A stretch of 64,000 nt of DNA from Zingiber officinale (lineage: Eukaryota; Streptophyta; Magnoliopsida; Zingiberales; Zingiberaceae), in assembly GCF_018446385.1 (NCBI RefSeq), contig NC_055987.1:30262202-30326201 (forward strand), written 5' to 3'. Position 1 is the stretch's first letter. Each line of letters begins with the position of its first letter. A program made the position numbers and the translations under genes. Shown here in pieces: positions 43,137-53,434 of the stretch. A model generated the notes under the pieces. It was given only the letters and a program-made list of their open reading frames with translations, was not told the DNA's origin and made no database searches.

Positions 43137-43390
43137 TGTTGGTGCAACCTTAGGTCAAAGTTGACCTGGTTGACCTGACTCGAGTTGACCTGACTCGAGT
43201 TGTATTTTGATGTTTGACTTAGGAAGATTGTTGGTGCAACCTTAGGTCAAGGTTGACCTAGTTGAGTTGTATTTTGATGTTTGACACTCGTGGAAGAGTT
43301 GTATTCTTGATATGGGACAAGAATAGATGTTTGGGAGATTATTGGTGCAACCGTAGGTCAAGGTTGACCTGGTTGACCTGATTCGGGAAA

Positions 43391-43800
43391 AAGTCCAAGT
43401 ATGGAGACTTGGCACGGGAAAAGTCCAAGTATGGAGACTTGGCACTGGAAAAGTCCAAGTATGGAGACTTGGCACGGAGAAGTCCAAGAAGGGAGCTTGG
43501 CACGAGGGAAAGTCCTAACTGGGATGTTAGGCAGTTGGAAAGTCCTGGTGAGTGAAGCCAGGCAGTGAGAAAGTCCTAACTGGGATGTTAGGCAGTGTGG
43601 AAAGTCCTGGTAAGTGAAGCCGGGCAAGGGAAAAATCCAGATGGATCAAGGGTGATCGGACATCTGGTGTGGAGAAGTCTAAGTGGGTCAAAAGGATTGA
43701 CCGGACAATTAGTGGGAAGTGCTAGCAGGTCAAGGGAGTGACCGGATGCTAGGAATGATGTACCAACAGGTCAAGGTTGACCGAATGTTGGTGTGGAAGC
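43391..43800. repeat. About twelve covarying hairpins in LTR K
   Basis: Units begin AAGTCC/AAATCC and fold as short hairpins. Stems: CCAAGT/ACTTGG (three times), CCAAG/CTTGG, CCTAAC/GTTAGG (twice), CCTGG/CCAGG, CCTGG/CCGGG, CCAGATG/CATCTGG, CTAA/TTAG, TGCTAG/TGCTAG-type, CCAACA/TGTTGG. The last four carry an inner GGTCA/TGACC or GATCA/TGATC and a GGA or GAA spacer. This is the reverse complement of the unit design in LTR J. Confidence 0.8.
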
Positions 43801-43814
43801 CTTAGGTCTAGGGC

Positions 43815-44115
43815 TGAGAAGTTTGGATCGATGCGGTGACCGATCCGGATGATCTGCGTTGCCTAATCGGTGCGGTGATCGATCGAATCGATCGGTGGCT
43901 CATCGAAATCGATCGATGTCGGAACCGATCGAGGCAACGCACCTCGCGAGAAGAAAGCGTGGATCGGTCGGCGATCCACCCATGCTCGATCGGTCGGCAG
44001 GCCGATCGATAAGCTCGTGGACCGATCGGGGCTTGATCGCGACACCTAATCGGTGCGGGACCGATCGGTGACAACGAAGCTTCATGCGCCTGGGCTCGGT
44101 CTGCGGACCGATCGG
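43815..44115. repeat. GATCGGTC-type palindromes in LTR K
   Basis: Repeated GATCGGT/ACCGATC and TCGATCGA motifs, for example GATCGGTCGGC...GCCGATCGAT near 43990-44010. They resemble the arrays in gypsy LTRs F and G. Confidence 0.65.
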
Positions 44116-44690
44116 GTTCTAACCGTTGACGGCTAGTTTTCATTGCTTCTTCGCGGTATAAAGGGTGGGCTGCTGCGCTTTTCTTCTTCTTCTTCCTTCA
44201 CTTTGCTGTTGTTCTTGAGCTTTGTTGAGCTCCTCCTTGTCGAAGCTTCGCGTGAGCTTCATTTCACGACTGGATCAGCTGCTGCTGAGTTGCTTGTTGC
44301 ATCTGTCCGTGAAGTTGCTACTTCATCCGGGACCCCAGTCGACGAGAAGGCAAGCTACTGTGTTTACATTCCTGTTGTATTTTGTTCTTGCTATTCTCTT
44401 GTACTCTTAGCTTGCTGTTGCAAGTGATTGTGGCGAGGTTTCTCCACCCACAAGGAGTTTGATTTAACGGATTGATAGGCTTCGTCCACCTTACGGACAC
44501 GCCGAGGAGTAGGAGTTTCATCTCCGAACCTCGTTACATCCTTGCGTAGAGGTTTGATTTCTTCTCCTGTTTTCTTTCTGCATTTAGTTTCCGCTGCACT
44601 AACCCTAGTTTGTAGAAAGAAACGCGAGCAATTGGGGTCCGCTATTCACACCCCCCCTCTCTAGCCGTACGAAGAGATCCTAACATTAAG

Positions 44691-44879
44691 GGGATAGGTA
44701 GACAACTTAATAAGTGCAAGTCTTTTTTTTTATGAATTTATAATTTAATTTTTTTAATATAATAATCTTGAACTGTGATAAACCATGCACGAATCATGAA
44801 CCGGCGGTTCTAAATAGTGAATCGTAATTGTCTTGGATGGTTAAGGGTCACCCCTAAAAATTGTTAAATCTGTGGTTTC
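44691..44879. other. Unassigned DNA right of solo LTR K
   Basis: AT-rich, with no coding sequence. It continues the segment interrupted by K and leads into the decayed copia gag of L. Confidence 0.4.
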
Positions 44880-45592
44880 GAACCATTGAATCATTAGCTT
44901 TAGGTCAGGTCTAGTGACAATGATTACACTTGATATAACCATTTTTCTTATCCTCTGTTTGTTTGTGCCAACAATTTGTAGCTTTATGTTTTTGACAATA
45001 ACTACATTCAATATAACCATGTCCTCAACCTCTATGATAACCACCATCTCATATTCCTCTTTGAAACTTGAAATTTTGATTTTCATTGTTGTCATTTTGA
45101 TGATATTGTTGATTATTTTTCCTCTTCCGCAAGAGTTTGAATCACCATGTCCTCTAAAATTTTTGTCCTTAGTGCGATAGCATGAACCACGACCTCTAAT
45201 AGAAACTTGGAATATAAGAGCTTTATCTGATTGTTGTGATGGAGGAAATATTAAATTAATCTTCACTTCATGGGCTTTCAAAATACCTTATAGATCCTCC
45301 AAAGTCATGACATTCAAATCTCTTGTTTGCTCAATAACAGTAACAAGATTAAAATATTTTTAAGAAGAGAACGAAGTACCATTTATACAATTTTGAGTTC
45401 ATCTAAAGCTTCACCATTCAAAGCAATTTGATTCACTATAGAACCAATTTTTATAAAATAATAGACAACACTATCATTTACTCTCTTCTCCAATTTTTCA
45501 AATTATGATCTCAAAATTTGAAGTTGAACATTTTTCACTTGTCCATCACCTTATAAGCTTTTTGTATATTTTCTCAAGTTTGCGTTGCTATA
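44880..45592 (-). pseudogene. Copia gag L, C-terminal part
   Basis: Minus-strand translation in alternating frames shows ENIQKAYKVMDK near 45560, VIEQTRDLNVMTLEDL near 45320, the ILKAHEVKINL segment at 45281 and an RGRGSCYR basic region near 45195. A worn zinc knuckle (CSYCQKHKATNC, one residue short) lies near 44990. This order is that of a non-Sirevirus copia gag (UBN2 family plus knuckle). Frameshifts and stops are frequent. The N-terminal part continues at 47037, beyond solo LTR M. No pol is present to the left, where the sequence changes character near 44880. Confidence 0.7.
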
Positions 45593-47036
45593 TGATCCTA
45601 TCTGAAAACTAGAGAGGCGGCGCGCTAGGCAGGTGGCTGCGAGGTTGACTGAACGAAGACTTTAGATGGGAGGAGGAGCTACGAATGGAAATGAAAATTC
45701 TTCCTGAGCATACTCGAAAGAGAAGACAAATGTCAGTGCCCAAAAACTAGGGAAGGGGTCCTTGGCGAAGACCCTCCGACACTCAAGTCAGTATGATGTC
45801 CGAGCGAGAAAATGAATAGTAGCTATATCGCAGAGTGTGTCCAAGCGTAAGTGTCTCAAAAAGCACCTTAAAGTATTCCTTGCTATTAGAGAGGACCCCC
45901 TCTTTATATACCATGTCTCATAACTTCCGCAATCATGAGGTGGCAGAGAATGTCAGGTGTAAGAAGTTGTTGAGTAAGGGAATATGTATTCTAGGAGGTG
46001 TATAGTTACCATCCGAGGAATCTTCCGTTACCTGTGTACACTCTTTTTGTAACCGATGCCATTAATGAGGCGGTTGAAGGAATATGCTGTCATAAAGTGT
46101 TGGCTAATGGGAAATGTAGAGTCACATTCGGGGAAGGTTCTATTAAATGTCCATGTAATAACAGAAGAATATTCTCTGACAAGCGGTTATTATTCTCTGA
46201 TAAACTGTTACGATTCTCTGGTAATATGGTCCCCGAAGATATCCCGGCCGGATATTTAGCCAGCTGGATGCATATATAAGAACAGAATACTAAGTATGGT
46301 AGGATGAACAAAACTTAAGACCGCTCAGATATAGATTGTGTAATGCTGGAGATCTGATGATGAAGTAATGGGAAGCCAAGCCCCCTAGGTTCGGACGGTT
46401 CGTAAAATCGATCGACCATATACAGGGTTACTTGTTTCCAAAGAATGGAGGACTAAGCTCCCGAGAAGCACGACCAGCAATTTCAGTTGATCATCCTTGT
46501 GTTGAGAGACTTGCCCCTGAAGTGATATTTGAGCTCTGGAAATCCAGTCAGGTTTCTTCTGAGATTTGCACTGTATGTTTACTTGGCAAAGATAAGTCAG
46601 TAGTTTATCCGGCTGCCTATATACAGGAGGACAGGATAATGAACAATGAAGGCTCATATGTTTAACTGATTACCAGATCAACTTACTATATGCTAGGCAC
46701 CTAGAACGGGATGCTATGTTCCTAGGTCCTATCTGAATATTATTCCCGACCAACTTTATGGTTGGTCAAGACTCTCTTAAATCTGGACAGATGATGGCTA
46801 GTCAGCTATATACTAGTGTCTTACTACCGACAGGAAGTACTAGGCTCTTTTGGTCTGCCGACCTCTAGGTTGGTCATCCTTGTACTGAGGGCCTTAGCAT
46901 TAGACAAGGAGCCAAGCCTTGTTGTGAGTGTCCCCTGACAACTACTTCCCCTTGATTTTAACTGTCACGTTTTCTTGACTTTGACTATCACGTCATACCT
47001 CGGCCTATTCATAACAACTCGTATCATCGTACATCA
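45593..47036 (-). mobile_element. Solo LTR M (same family as LTR O)
   Basis: The ends match those of LTR O: the minus strand runs from TGATGTACGATGATACG to CTTTCAGATAGGATCA-like sequence (here TTTTCAGATAGGATCA). TTTATATACC near 45912 may hold its TATA box. It splits the gag of L. I find no convincing target-site duplication (CTATA left, TGTTG right). Confidence 0.6.
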
Positions 47037-47290
47037 TGTTGTCTATTGTGAGATTGATCAGATTGAGAGCATGAGTGTCATTCTTTTGATTATCCATCGA
47101 AACTTTCTTTTCAGTATCATTTAAGGCTTCTTTATCTTCAGGCTCAATAAACTTTTTATCGACTATATTCTATAAGTCGAATGTTTTCAACTAAACTTCA
47201 AATCTACTGCTCCAATAATGATAATCTTCTCTGATGAAAGTTTGCATAATGAAATAGCAACATTTCTAAATGTCATTTTTCTTGAGCTTC
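47037..47290 (-). pseudogene. Copia gag L, N-terminal part
   Basis: The minus strand shows NYHYWSSRFEV near 47195-47225, IVDKKFIEPEDKEAL near 47140, and NDTHALNLINLTIDNM up to 47037. That is the N-terminal UBN2-type gag region of a copia element, with stops. It joins to the part at 45592 across solo LTR M. Confidence 0.7.
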
Positions 47291-47295
47291 GCTTC

Positions 47296-47307
47296 GCTCT
47301 GATACCA
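47296..47307 (-). other. Primer-binding site of L (tRNA-iMet)
   Basis: Minus-strand TGGTATCAGAGC between the LTR of L and its gag. Confidence 0.85.
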
Positions 47308-47308
47308 A

Positions 47309-47638
47309 TAGAAGGGGAGAAGATATGATATTTAGGGCTAATAGAGGAGTATAACAAATCAGAAAAGAAATATAGCTAAGGAAGAAATGAAAATTTTTTT
47401 CTCATAATATTTTTTCATGTCACAACTTATATAGCCCTTACAAAGGAATTCCAAAGAACAATATGAATCTTTCTATATTAAACATGCTGTTATATTTTTC
47501 TAATCAAATGTATGCACTTGACAATTTAATCCAACATAATAATTTAATTAGTCACTGCCTAATTTAATAAAATTTGACATGATGATCAAAATAATTTAGT
47601 TTTGAGTCCCAAATGCAATTTAGTTTAGACTTCCAACA
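47309..47638 (-). repeat. 5' LTR of copia L (short, 330 bp)
   Basis: Begins TGTTGGAAGTC and ends CCCTTCTAT on the minus strand, next to the primer-binding site. CTATATAAG (near 47430, minus strand) is a probable TATA box. No partner LTR is visible to the left. Confidence 0.7.
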
Positions 47639-47784
47639 TGATTTTGAGAAACTTCCAAGAAGGCGGTTCTGTGTTTGAGCAGATCAAGAAGCAACTGAAG
47701 GAGCTCGGACTACCTGTTGCTGACAAGGAAAAGGTTGAGGGAAAGCTTAAGGATGCGGTTGCCCACGATCAACTCAAACCCTGA
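47638..47784 (+). CDS. Unidentified coding fragment, possible 3' terminal exon
   Basis: A 48-codon frame ending in TGA at 47782-47784. From the junction with the LTR it reads RNFQEGGSVFEQIKKQLKEL, then GLPVADKEKVEGKLKDAVAH. The sequence has higher-complexity codon use than the retroelement debris around it. It forms a charged, probably helical segment that looks like the C-terminus of a host protein. I do not recognise the family. The upstream part would have been displaced by copia L, whose LTR tip lies at 47638. The ATG overlapping the LTR edge is probably accidental. It may be the last exon of a gene now truncated or lying across the insertion. Confidence 0.4.
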   Translation: MILRNFQEGGSVFEQIKKQLKELGLPVADKEKVEGKLKDAVAHDQLKP

Positions 47785-48269
47785 AGAATCCCACGGCAGC
47801 CCCTCTATAACCTACCTGGTATAGCTTGTGCTGGCTCGGTTCCTATAACTGATGCTCGTCCCTCTATAGTGCCGTCATAAATGCAGATTTCATAGATGGC
47901 AAAAAAGGATGAAATCTTTGTAGATTTTAATGGGTATATATTGGCTATTGCAGATCTATTCCTAATCTACCTAATTCTAAGTTAGTCCTCGTGCCATCTT
48001 TGTCAGCGATAGAATAGGAAGTACATGGTATATTGGTAAGATTGTTCCCAAAAGACGCGATTGAGTTCTGCAGATGTTTTTGATTAACAAACAGATCATT
48101 GGGAGTTAAACCGGCCGGCCTCGGCCTGGAAAACTCCGGCCCAGTTGGCAGTGAAACGCCCCGTCGGAAAACGTCAAGCAACGTGTTAACGGACGTTAAG
48201 TTTCGTTGCGGGAGCTGACGTGGCTCTCCGGGCCGCACCCTCTTGCGTAAAAACATGGGGACTGCCCTC
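47785..48269. other. Intergenic region upstream of the RCC1-family gene
   Basis: It follows the small coding fragment and leads into the C/T-rich leader of the next gene. GC content rises after 48110. I see no confident TATA box, so the promoter is not placed more precisely. A 126-codon minus-strand frame here is probably incidental. Confidence 0.4.
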
Positions 48270-49858
48270 CACCTTGATGACACCTCATCACTCCTCTGTT
48301 CGCCTTCCTCATCCATCTTCTCCACTTCTCTCTACCCTCCTCCGCACCCCATCGGATTCCTCTCCTCGATCCTGATCTGCTACTGGAAGTTTCTCGATCG
48401 CGTCCAGCTCCAATTCGGTCGATAATTTATTGCAATCGTCGAGAAGAATCGGGGGAAAGAACGAGGGAAAAGCTATCGGCCATCAGTCCGGAAGCATCTC
48501 TTGCTACCGGTGGGATTGTGGGATTATTTGCAGCCGTTTTCCATGTACTTCGTTTTTCTTGATTTTTACCTGCACGATCTGACTCGATCTGCACTTAAAA
48601 ATCCGATCTTTTCATCTTCTTCCTGCTCCGTTTGTCTTCGCGGTCCTATCGTCTGCCTCTAGGCCCTCGAATTTCATCTCTTTTCTTGGGAAGCAAGCTT
48701 TGTATTGATTCTAGTTGGTATTTTGTCTCTAAGTTGACCTAAAGATGCAATATTTGGTTTCCGTTGAGGGAAAGAACAATATTTGGTTCCCTGTTATCAT
48801 TGCTGTTAGAATACATTTTGTGGGCATTTGAATGTTTCTTCTGTCAGTTAATCTTTTTTAAAAAATTTTATCATTTTTGTCAACTGGACTTGTTCTACAA
48901 GTTTGCTTGTTTCCTTTTGTTTTCTGTTCCGTGGTGTGTGCAACAAACTCACAGAATCTATTGACGATTGTTGGATGCGTTAAGCAAAATATCTTGTGGA
49001 GAGGGATACTTTTCTCTGAGAAGATCATTGGGAATATGCTTTGTTTGGGAACTGGTACCGCCTGGATCATTTCCTTCCTTCCTGTACGTTTCCCCCTTTT
49101 TTGAGGGGTTGCTTCTATGAGGCTGAGACTTGCTACAGATCGTCCAGGACAAAGGTTGCTTATAAGTTTTTCACGAACGTTGTCACAATAATTTTGAGCT
49201 CCAGCCTTAGATTTGATCACCTTTTCTTGAGTAATTGCTTTAAAATCCTGCCCGTGTCATTGAACCGCATATTGCCAAGCTAAATTTTCTTCTCTTTCTC
49301 TTTTAAACAAAGACTTATCCTATCCAAAGCTTCTGAACTTATTTTGTTGAGAAATCTTGCTTCAGTTCTTTGATTAAATCCACAATCTCCATTTGCGTTA
49401 TGATTGCTTTTCCTACTTGTCTTGTATGAGTTTGCCACATTTTTGTGAACGTAAATGCTTCTCGATTTGTCTTTCTTAATTTTGTAAGTGTATTGCTTTG
49501 ACTTGCGGTTTGTTTCTGCGCCTTTATTTGGATGGTTTCCCATGAAATTAACTTACGTTATGACTGAGATGTTAACCATCTTCTCTCTGTTCTTATTCAA
49601 CTAGGTTCTTCATATGTCAATGTACTTTGTGACAAAGATCTTCTGAAATTGTATAAGTTGGAGGATTAAAATCAGCATATCTGACTTGTGCTTGGGGAAA
49701 CACTGACTTTAAAAGTAATGTGAAGGATTGTTCGGGGTCTCTACTACCACTTCCATTTCTCACTATCTTGAAGTGGTACACTGGAGGTGGTGTTCGATGA
49801 TAAGCTTGAATTAGCCGTAGTGCTTGAGGTTTGAGAACTAAGAATTAGACAGTGCCCT
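48270..49858 (+). other. 5' UTR with probable leader intron of RCC1-family gene
   Basis: A pyrimidine-rich stretch (48285-48420) resembles a plant 5' UTR. It is followed by T-rich, intron-like sequence up to the coding start at 49859. Exact exon borders cannot be set by eye. No conserved coding sequence is visible here. Confidence 0.5.
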
Positions 49859-51920
49859 ATGGACGCCACCGCCAGTGGTGGCAGTTCCTCGATACCGTTT
49901 CGCACAGTTGTGGATTCATCCCTCCCACTTGTGCCCCCATTGCAGCAAACATTCCAACGAATGCAGCGGCATTGCTTTGGTGATTCTACCCCAGGGGAAT
50001 TCCCCTTGGCTGCAAATCCCTCAATTGTTCTCCATGTCCTTACTGCTTGCAATTTGAATCCCCAGGATCTTGCTAATCTAGAGGCAAGTGCATTCTGATG
50101 TTTCTTTTGTTGATAGAATTGATATTGCCGCTGATGGATTCTGCTGTTTGTGGCAGGCAACATGTACATTCTTCAGGAAGCCTGCCAATTTTACTCCTGA
50201 CTTTCAATTATCTATTGCCGAGCTTGCAGCTCTGGACATGTGCCAAAAACGGGCCATATTTAAGCCAATGTCTGCTGAAGAGAGGGACTTTCTTAAACAA
50301 CGCAGTGGTGGATCCTGGAAATTAGTGCTTAGGTATATATTGGCCGGTGAGGCATGTTGCCGACGAGAAAATTCGCATGCAATCGCTGGGCCTGGTCATA
50401 GCATTGCTGTGACTTCTTCTGGATCAGTGTATTCCTTTGGGTCCAACAACTCAGGGCAGCTTGGGCATGGCACCACTGAAGAGGAGTGGAGACCTCGACT
50501 TATAAGGTTCATTTAAATTTCCAGTTGCTTCGTACGCTCGATGCACATTAACACATAACAAGGACGGGAAACATTTGCTGCTTCACAGATCATTGCTAGG
50601 CATTAGGATTATACAAGCAGCAGCTGGAGCAGGGAGAACAATGCTGATCAGTGATGGTGGAAGAGTTTATGCATTTGGAAAGGACTCATTTGGAGAGGCG
50701 GAATATGCAGTGCAAGGATCCACCATGGTAACTACTCCCCAATTGGTGGAATCATTGAAAAATATATATGTTGTTCAGGCAGCAATCGGGAACTTCTTCA
50801 CTGCGGTTCTTTCTCGAGAAGGCAGGGTCTACACCTTCTGCTGGGGGACTGACTCGAAGCTTGGCCATCAGACCGAACAGAATGATCCGGTACCTCGTCT
50901 CCTTCTGGGTCCTCTTGAAAACATACCAGTGGTTCAGATTGCTGCTGGCTATTGTTACCTGCTAGCATTGGCCTGCCAATCAAGTGGCATGTAAGTTACA
51001 TTCTACTTGTACTCTTTAAAATAGGTGGCGCTGAGTTTTCTCTTTTACAGTTACCTCTAGTAGAATTGCAAGTGGTTAAATTCAGTAACTGCCTCAACTA
51101 TCAATTTGTTTTTATATGCTTCATTGGATCTTCTGCTGCATGAGTTATCTATATCATATCCTACATAGGTCGAAGATTGAATGCAATGTCAAATTTATGC
51201 CTTTCATTTATATGATGCAGGTCTGTCTACTCTGTGGGCTGTGGCTTGGGAGGGAAGCTGGGGCATGGTTCAAGGACGGATGAAAAGTACCCAAGGTTGA
51301 TCGAGCAGTTTCAGACCCTAAACCTGCAACCTGTGGTGGTTGCAGCAGGTGCTTGGCATGCTGCTGTTGTGGGACGAGATGGGCGTGTGTGCACATGGGG
51401 ATGGGGACGCTACGGCTGCTTGGGCCATGGTAATGAGGAGTGTGAATCTGTTCCCAAGGTGGTAGAATCCCTGGGCAATATCAAGGCCGTACATGTCGCA
51501 ACTGGCGACTATACTACATTTGTCGTGTCCGACACCAGGGATGTTTACTCATTTGGCTGCGGAGAGTCCTCGAGCTTGGGGCATTCGACTGCCATCGAGG
51601 CTCAGGTTTGTCATGCTCCTCTAGCTATGAGCAATCTGCATGTATCAGCTGACTTAAAGCTTTGATCCTTTTTGCAGGGCAACAGGCATGCCAACGTGCT
51701 CAGCCCAAAACTAGTTACTTCGCTGAAGAACATCAATGAGAGGGTGGTTCAAATCAGCCTCACAAACTCAATCTACTGGAATGCACATACCTTCGCTCTA
51801 ACAGATTCCGGGAAACTGTATGCGTTTGGAGCCGGGGACAAGGGCCAACTTGGGATCGAACTTGTTGCACAGCAGACAGAAAGTGGGACGCCAGAGCGCG
51901 TCGATGTCGATCTTGATTAA
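49859..51920 (+). CDS. RCC1-family beta-propeller protein, five coding exons
   Basis: Exons 49859-50083, 50157-50506, 50589-50990, 51221-51605 and 51678-51920 join to 1,605 bases, giving 534 residues and a TAA stop. Introns 2-4 are GT-AG; intron 1 is GC-AG (GAG|GCAAGT). An F-box-like segment lies near residues 55-90 (NPQDLANLEATCTFFRKPAN across the first splice). From about residue 156 seven RCC1 repeats follow, each with a VYSFG-like strand and a GQLGHG-like turn: YSFGSNNSGQLGHG, YAFGKDSFG, YTFCWGTDSKLGH, YSVGCGLGGKLGHG, CTWGWGRYGCLGHG, YSFGCGESSSLGH and YAFGAGDKGQLG. The family folds as a seven-bladed propeller and includes chromatin- and Ran-linked factors. The GWRHT motifs of the UV-B receptor UVR8 are absent, so it is not UVR8. 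The specific role is unknown. All splice junctions keep frame, so the gene looks functional. Confidence 0.93.
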
Positions 51921-53261
51921 GTCCACTAGCACCATTATACCTTTTGATTCTCTGCAGTTCCTTTTAATTTGTTATGGCACCTGCCTGCATTATTTCTACC
52001 TCCACAATCGCTGCCAACCGCCACGATCACCACCAAACAACATTGTGACTGAGCAAAGGCCTCTTTGTTCATATAACATTACAACTCATTCTGTTCATAG
52101 ATCATGTTCGTGTGTGCATAACAAAGAACCCTGTTGGATGCATGGTCCAGCTCGAGGAAGTGCATCCATGTGTCAATTTGATGGATCCATCATATCCTTA
52201 ACGGGCAGGTAAAGCAAACACTGTTATCATATCAGCCGCTTTAATTTGGCTTGTGCAATTCTGAAAAGTTATATCCAGCGAGGTAGACAGACTGCGGTGG
52301 TCCAGTCGACCAGCGGGTCAAATGGGTAAGTGGACCTGGTGGATGCGTAGGGTTTATTTATTAAATTGGTCAAGTTGATCAGATTAGTGGATTAATACGA
52401 CCTAACTAGGTAGGCTGTTTGAGGAAGAGATGAGATCAGATAAGACAAAACATTTCATGATATTTTCCTCATTGTAAAAAAAAATCTTGCTTATTTATTA
52501 TTCATGACATTCCAACAAATAAAGAAATCCAAATGAAATATCCATTTAGATCAAATTTGAAATGGATTGTGTGCTTGGAAACGTCCATATGAGGCAATTC
52601 TTACTTATTAAGGTATAGCTAGGCCACCAAAAACTTTTAAGTGCCTGATCATGCATGACCTGATTTGTCAGAATCTTGTGCAGACAAGCTAGGGGCGTGG
52701 TTTTTTTTGGGATTTTTTCTGTCAAAAATCTTGTCGCCATTATGAACCTGATTTAATTAGTTTTTCAAATTGTTTTTTCTCCCTGAGCATTGATTTTTGA
52801 CTGTTGTTTTTTTTAACCTTGTTTTGTTTCGAATTTGGTTGAGTATACTTAGACATCTATGGGTGATTAATAAAAGATTATTTTCTATAAATTATTTGTA
52901 ATAATTTATTATTTAATATTATATTTTTTAATTTATAAATTTTTAATATTATTTTTAAATAAATTATATGATAATTATTATATAGTATGTGAACGTATAA
53001 TAATTAGTGTTAATATTAAAATAGATGAGAGAAGGAATATGTTAACAGAATATATATGTGACATGTGGATCTTATATTTTTTTCTATAAAATGGTGGGTG
53101 TTATAATATAGTAGGGATTTTCTGGTTCGTAAATTGTGGACTAGGGGATGGTCCACTGATGAGGATCCTTGATTTGGATGGATTCTAAAAATGAAGTTTA
53201 TCCAAATCAATTTACAGATCAGAGGATCCACTCTCGTTATAACATCCACTGATGGATATCT
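51921..53261. other. 3' UTR and intergenic DNA
   Basis: The 3' UTR probably extends to about 52250. Beyond it the sequence becomes AT-rich, especially 52860-53000. No coding sequence or complete element is recognisable. Confidence 0.5.
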
Positions 53262-53434
53262 TTAGAGGAGCATCTCCAATGAAAGTTTTTCCAACTTCTC
53301 CATTCTTATCTTTCCTACATGTTATCAAAATTTAGGAAGCTAGTTCAATATTTCGAACCCAGCCTCGTGTCTTTCTTCATTTTTGGTGAGCCCACGCAAA
53401 AAAGCTAAAAGGCTTCTCCACCGAGATGCCCTTA
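53262..53434. mobile_element. Candidate short MITE
   Basis: A ~170-bp block with GGAGCATCTCCAATG at the left and CCACCGAGATGCCC at the right, an imperfect inverted pair, flanked on both sides by TTA. A PIF/Harbinger-type origin would fit the TTA duplication. Confidence 0.4.

Larger units (their letters stand above)
43137..44685 (+). mobile_element. Copia solo LTR K
   Basis: 1,549 bp from TGTTGGTGCAACC to AGATCCTAACA, with a perfect TTAAG duplication at 43132-43136 and 44686-44690. No interior is attached. The LTR head with its preceding purine stretch is present three times (43137, 43229, 43340). A hairpin array (43391-43800), GATCGGTC palindromes (43815-44115) and a TATAAAGG (near 44157) follow in order. 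Confidence 0.85.

Noticed and set aside
45593..47036. Target-site duplication for solo LTR M
   Set aside because: Flanks CTATA and TGTTG do not match, and shifting the ends a few bases gives no better pair. The call rests on homology to LTR O only.
47945..48325. 126-codon open frame on the minus strand
   Set aside because: It overlaps the likely promoter and leader of the RCC1-family gene, has no recognisable domain, and is low-confidence by composition.
49859..51920. Assignment of the RCC1-family gene as UVR8
   Set aside because: The GWRHT motifs and their tryptophans are absent; there is a single GWGRYG. An F-box-like N-terminus is present instead, so only the family name is given.
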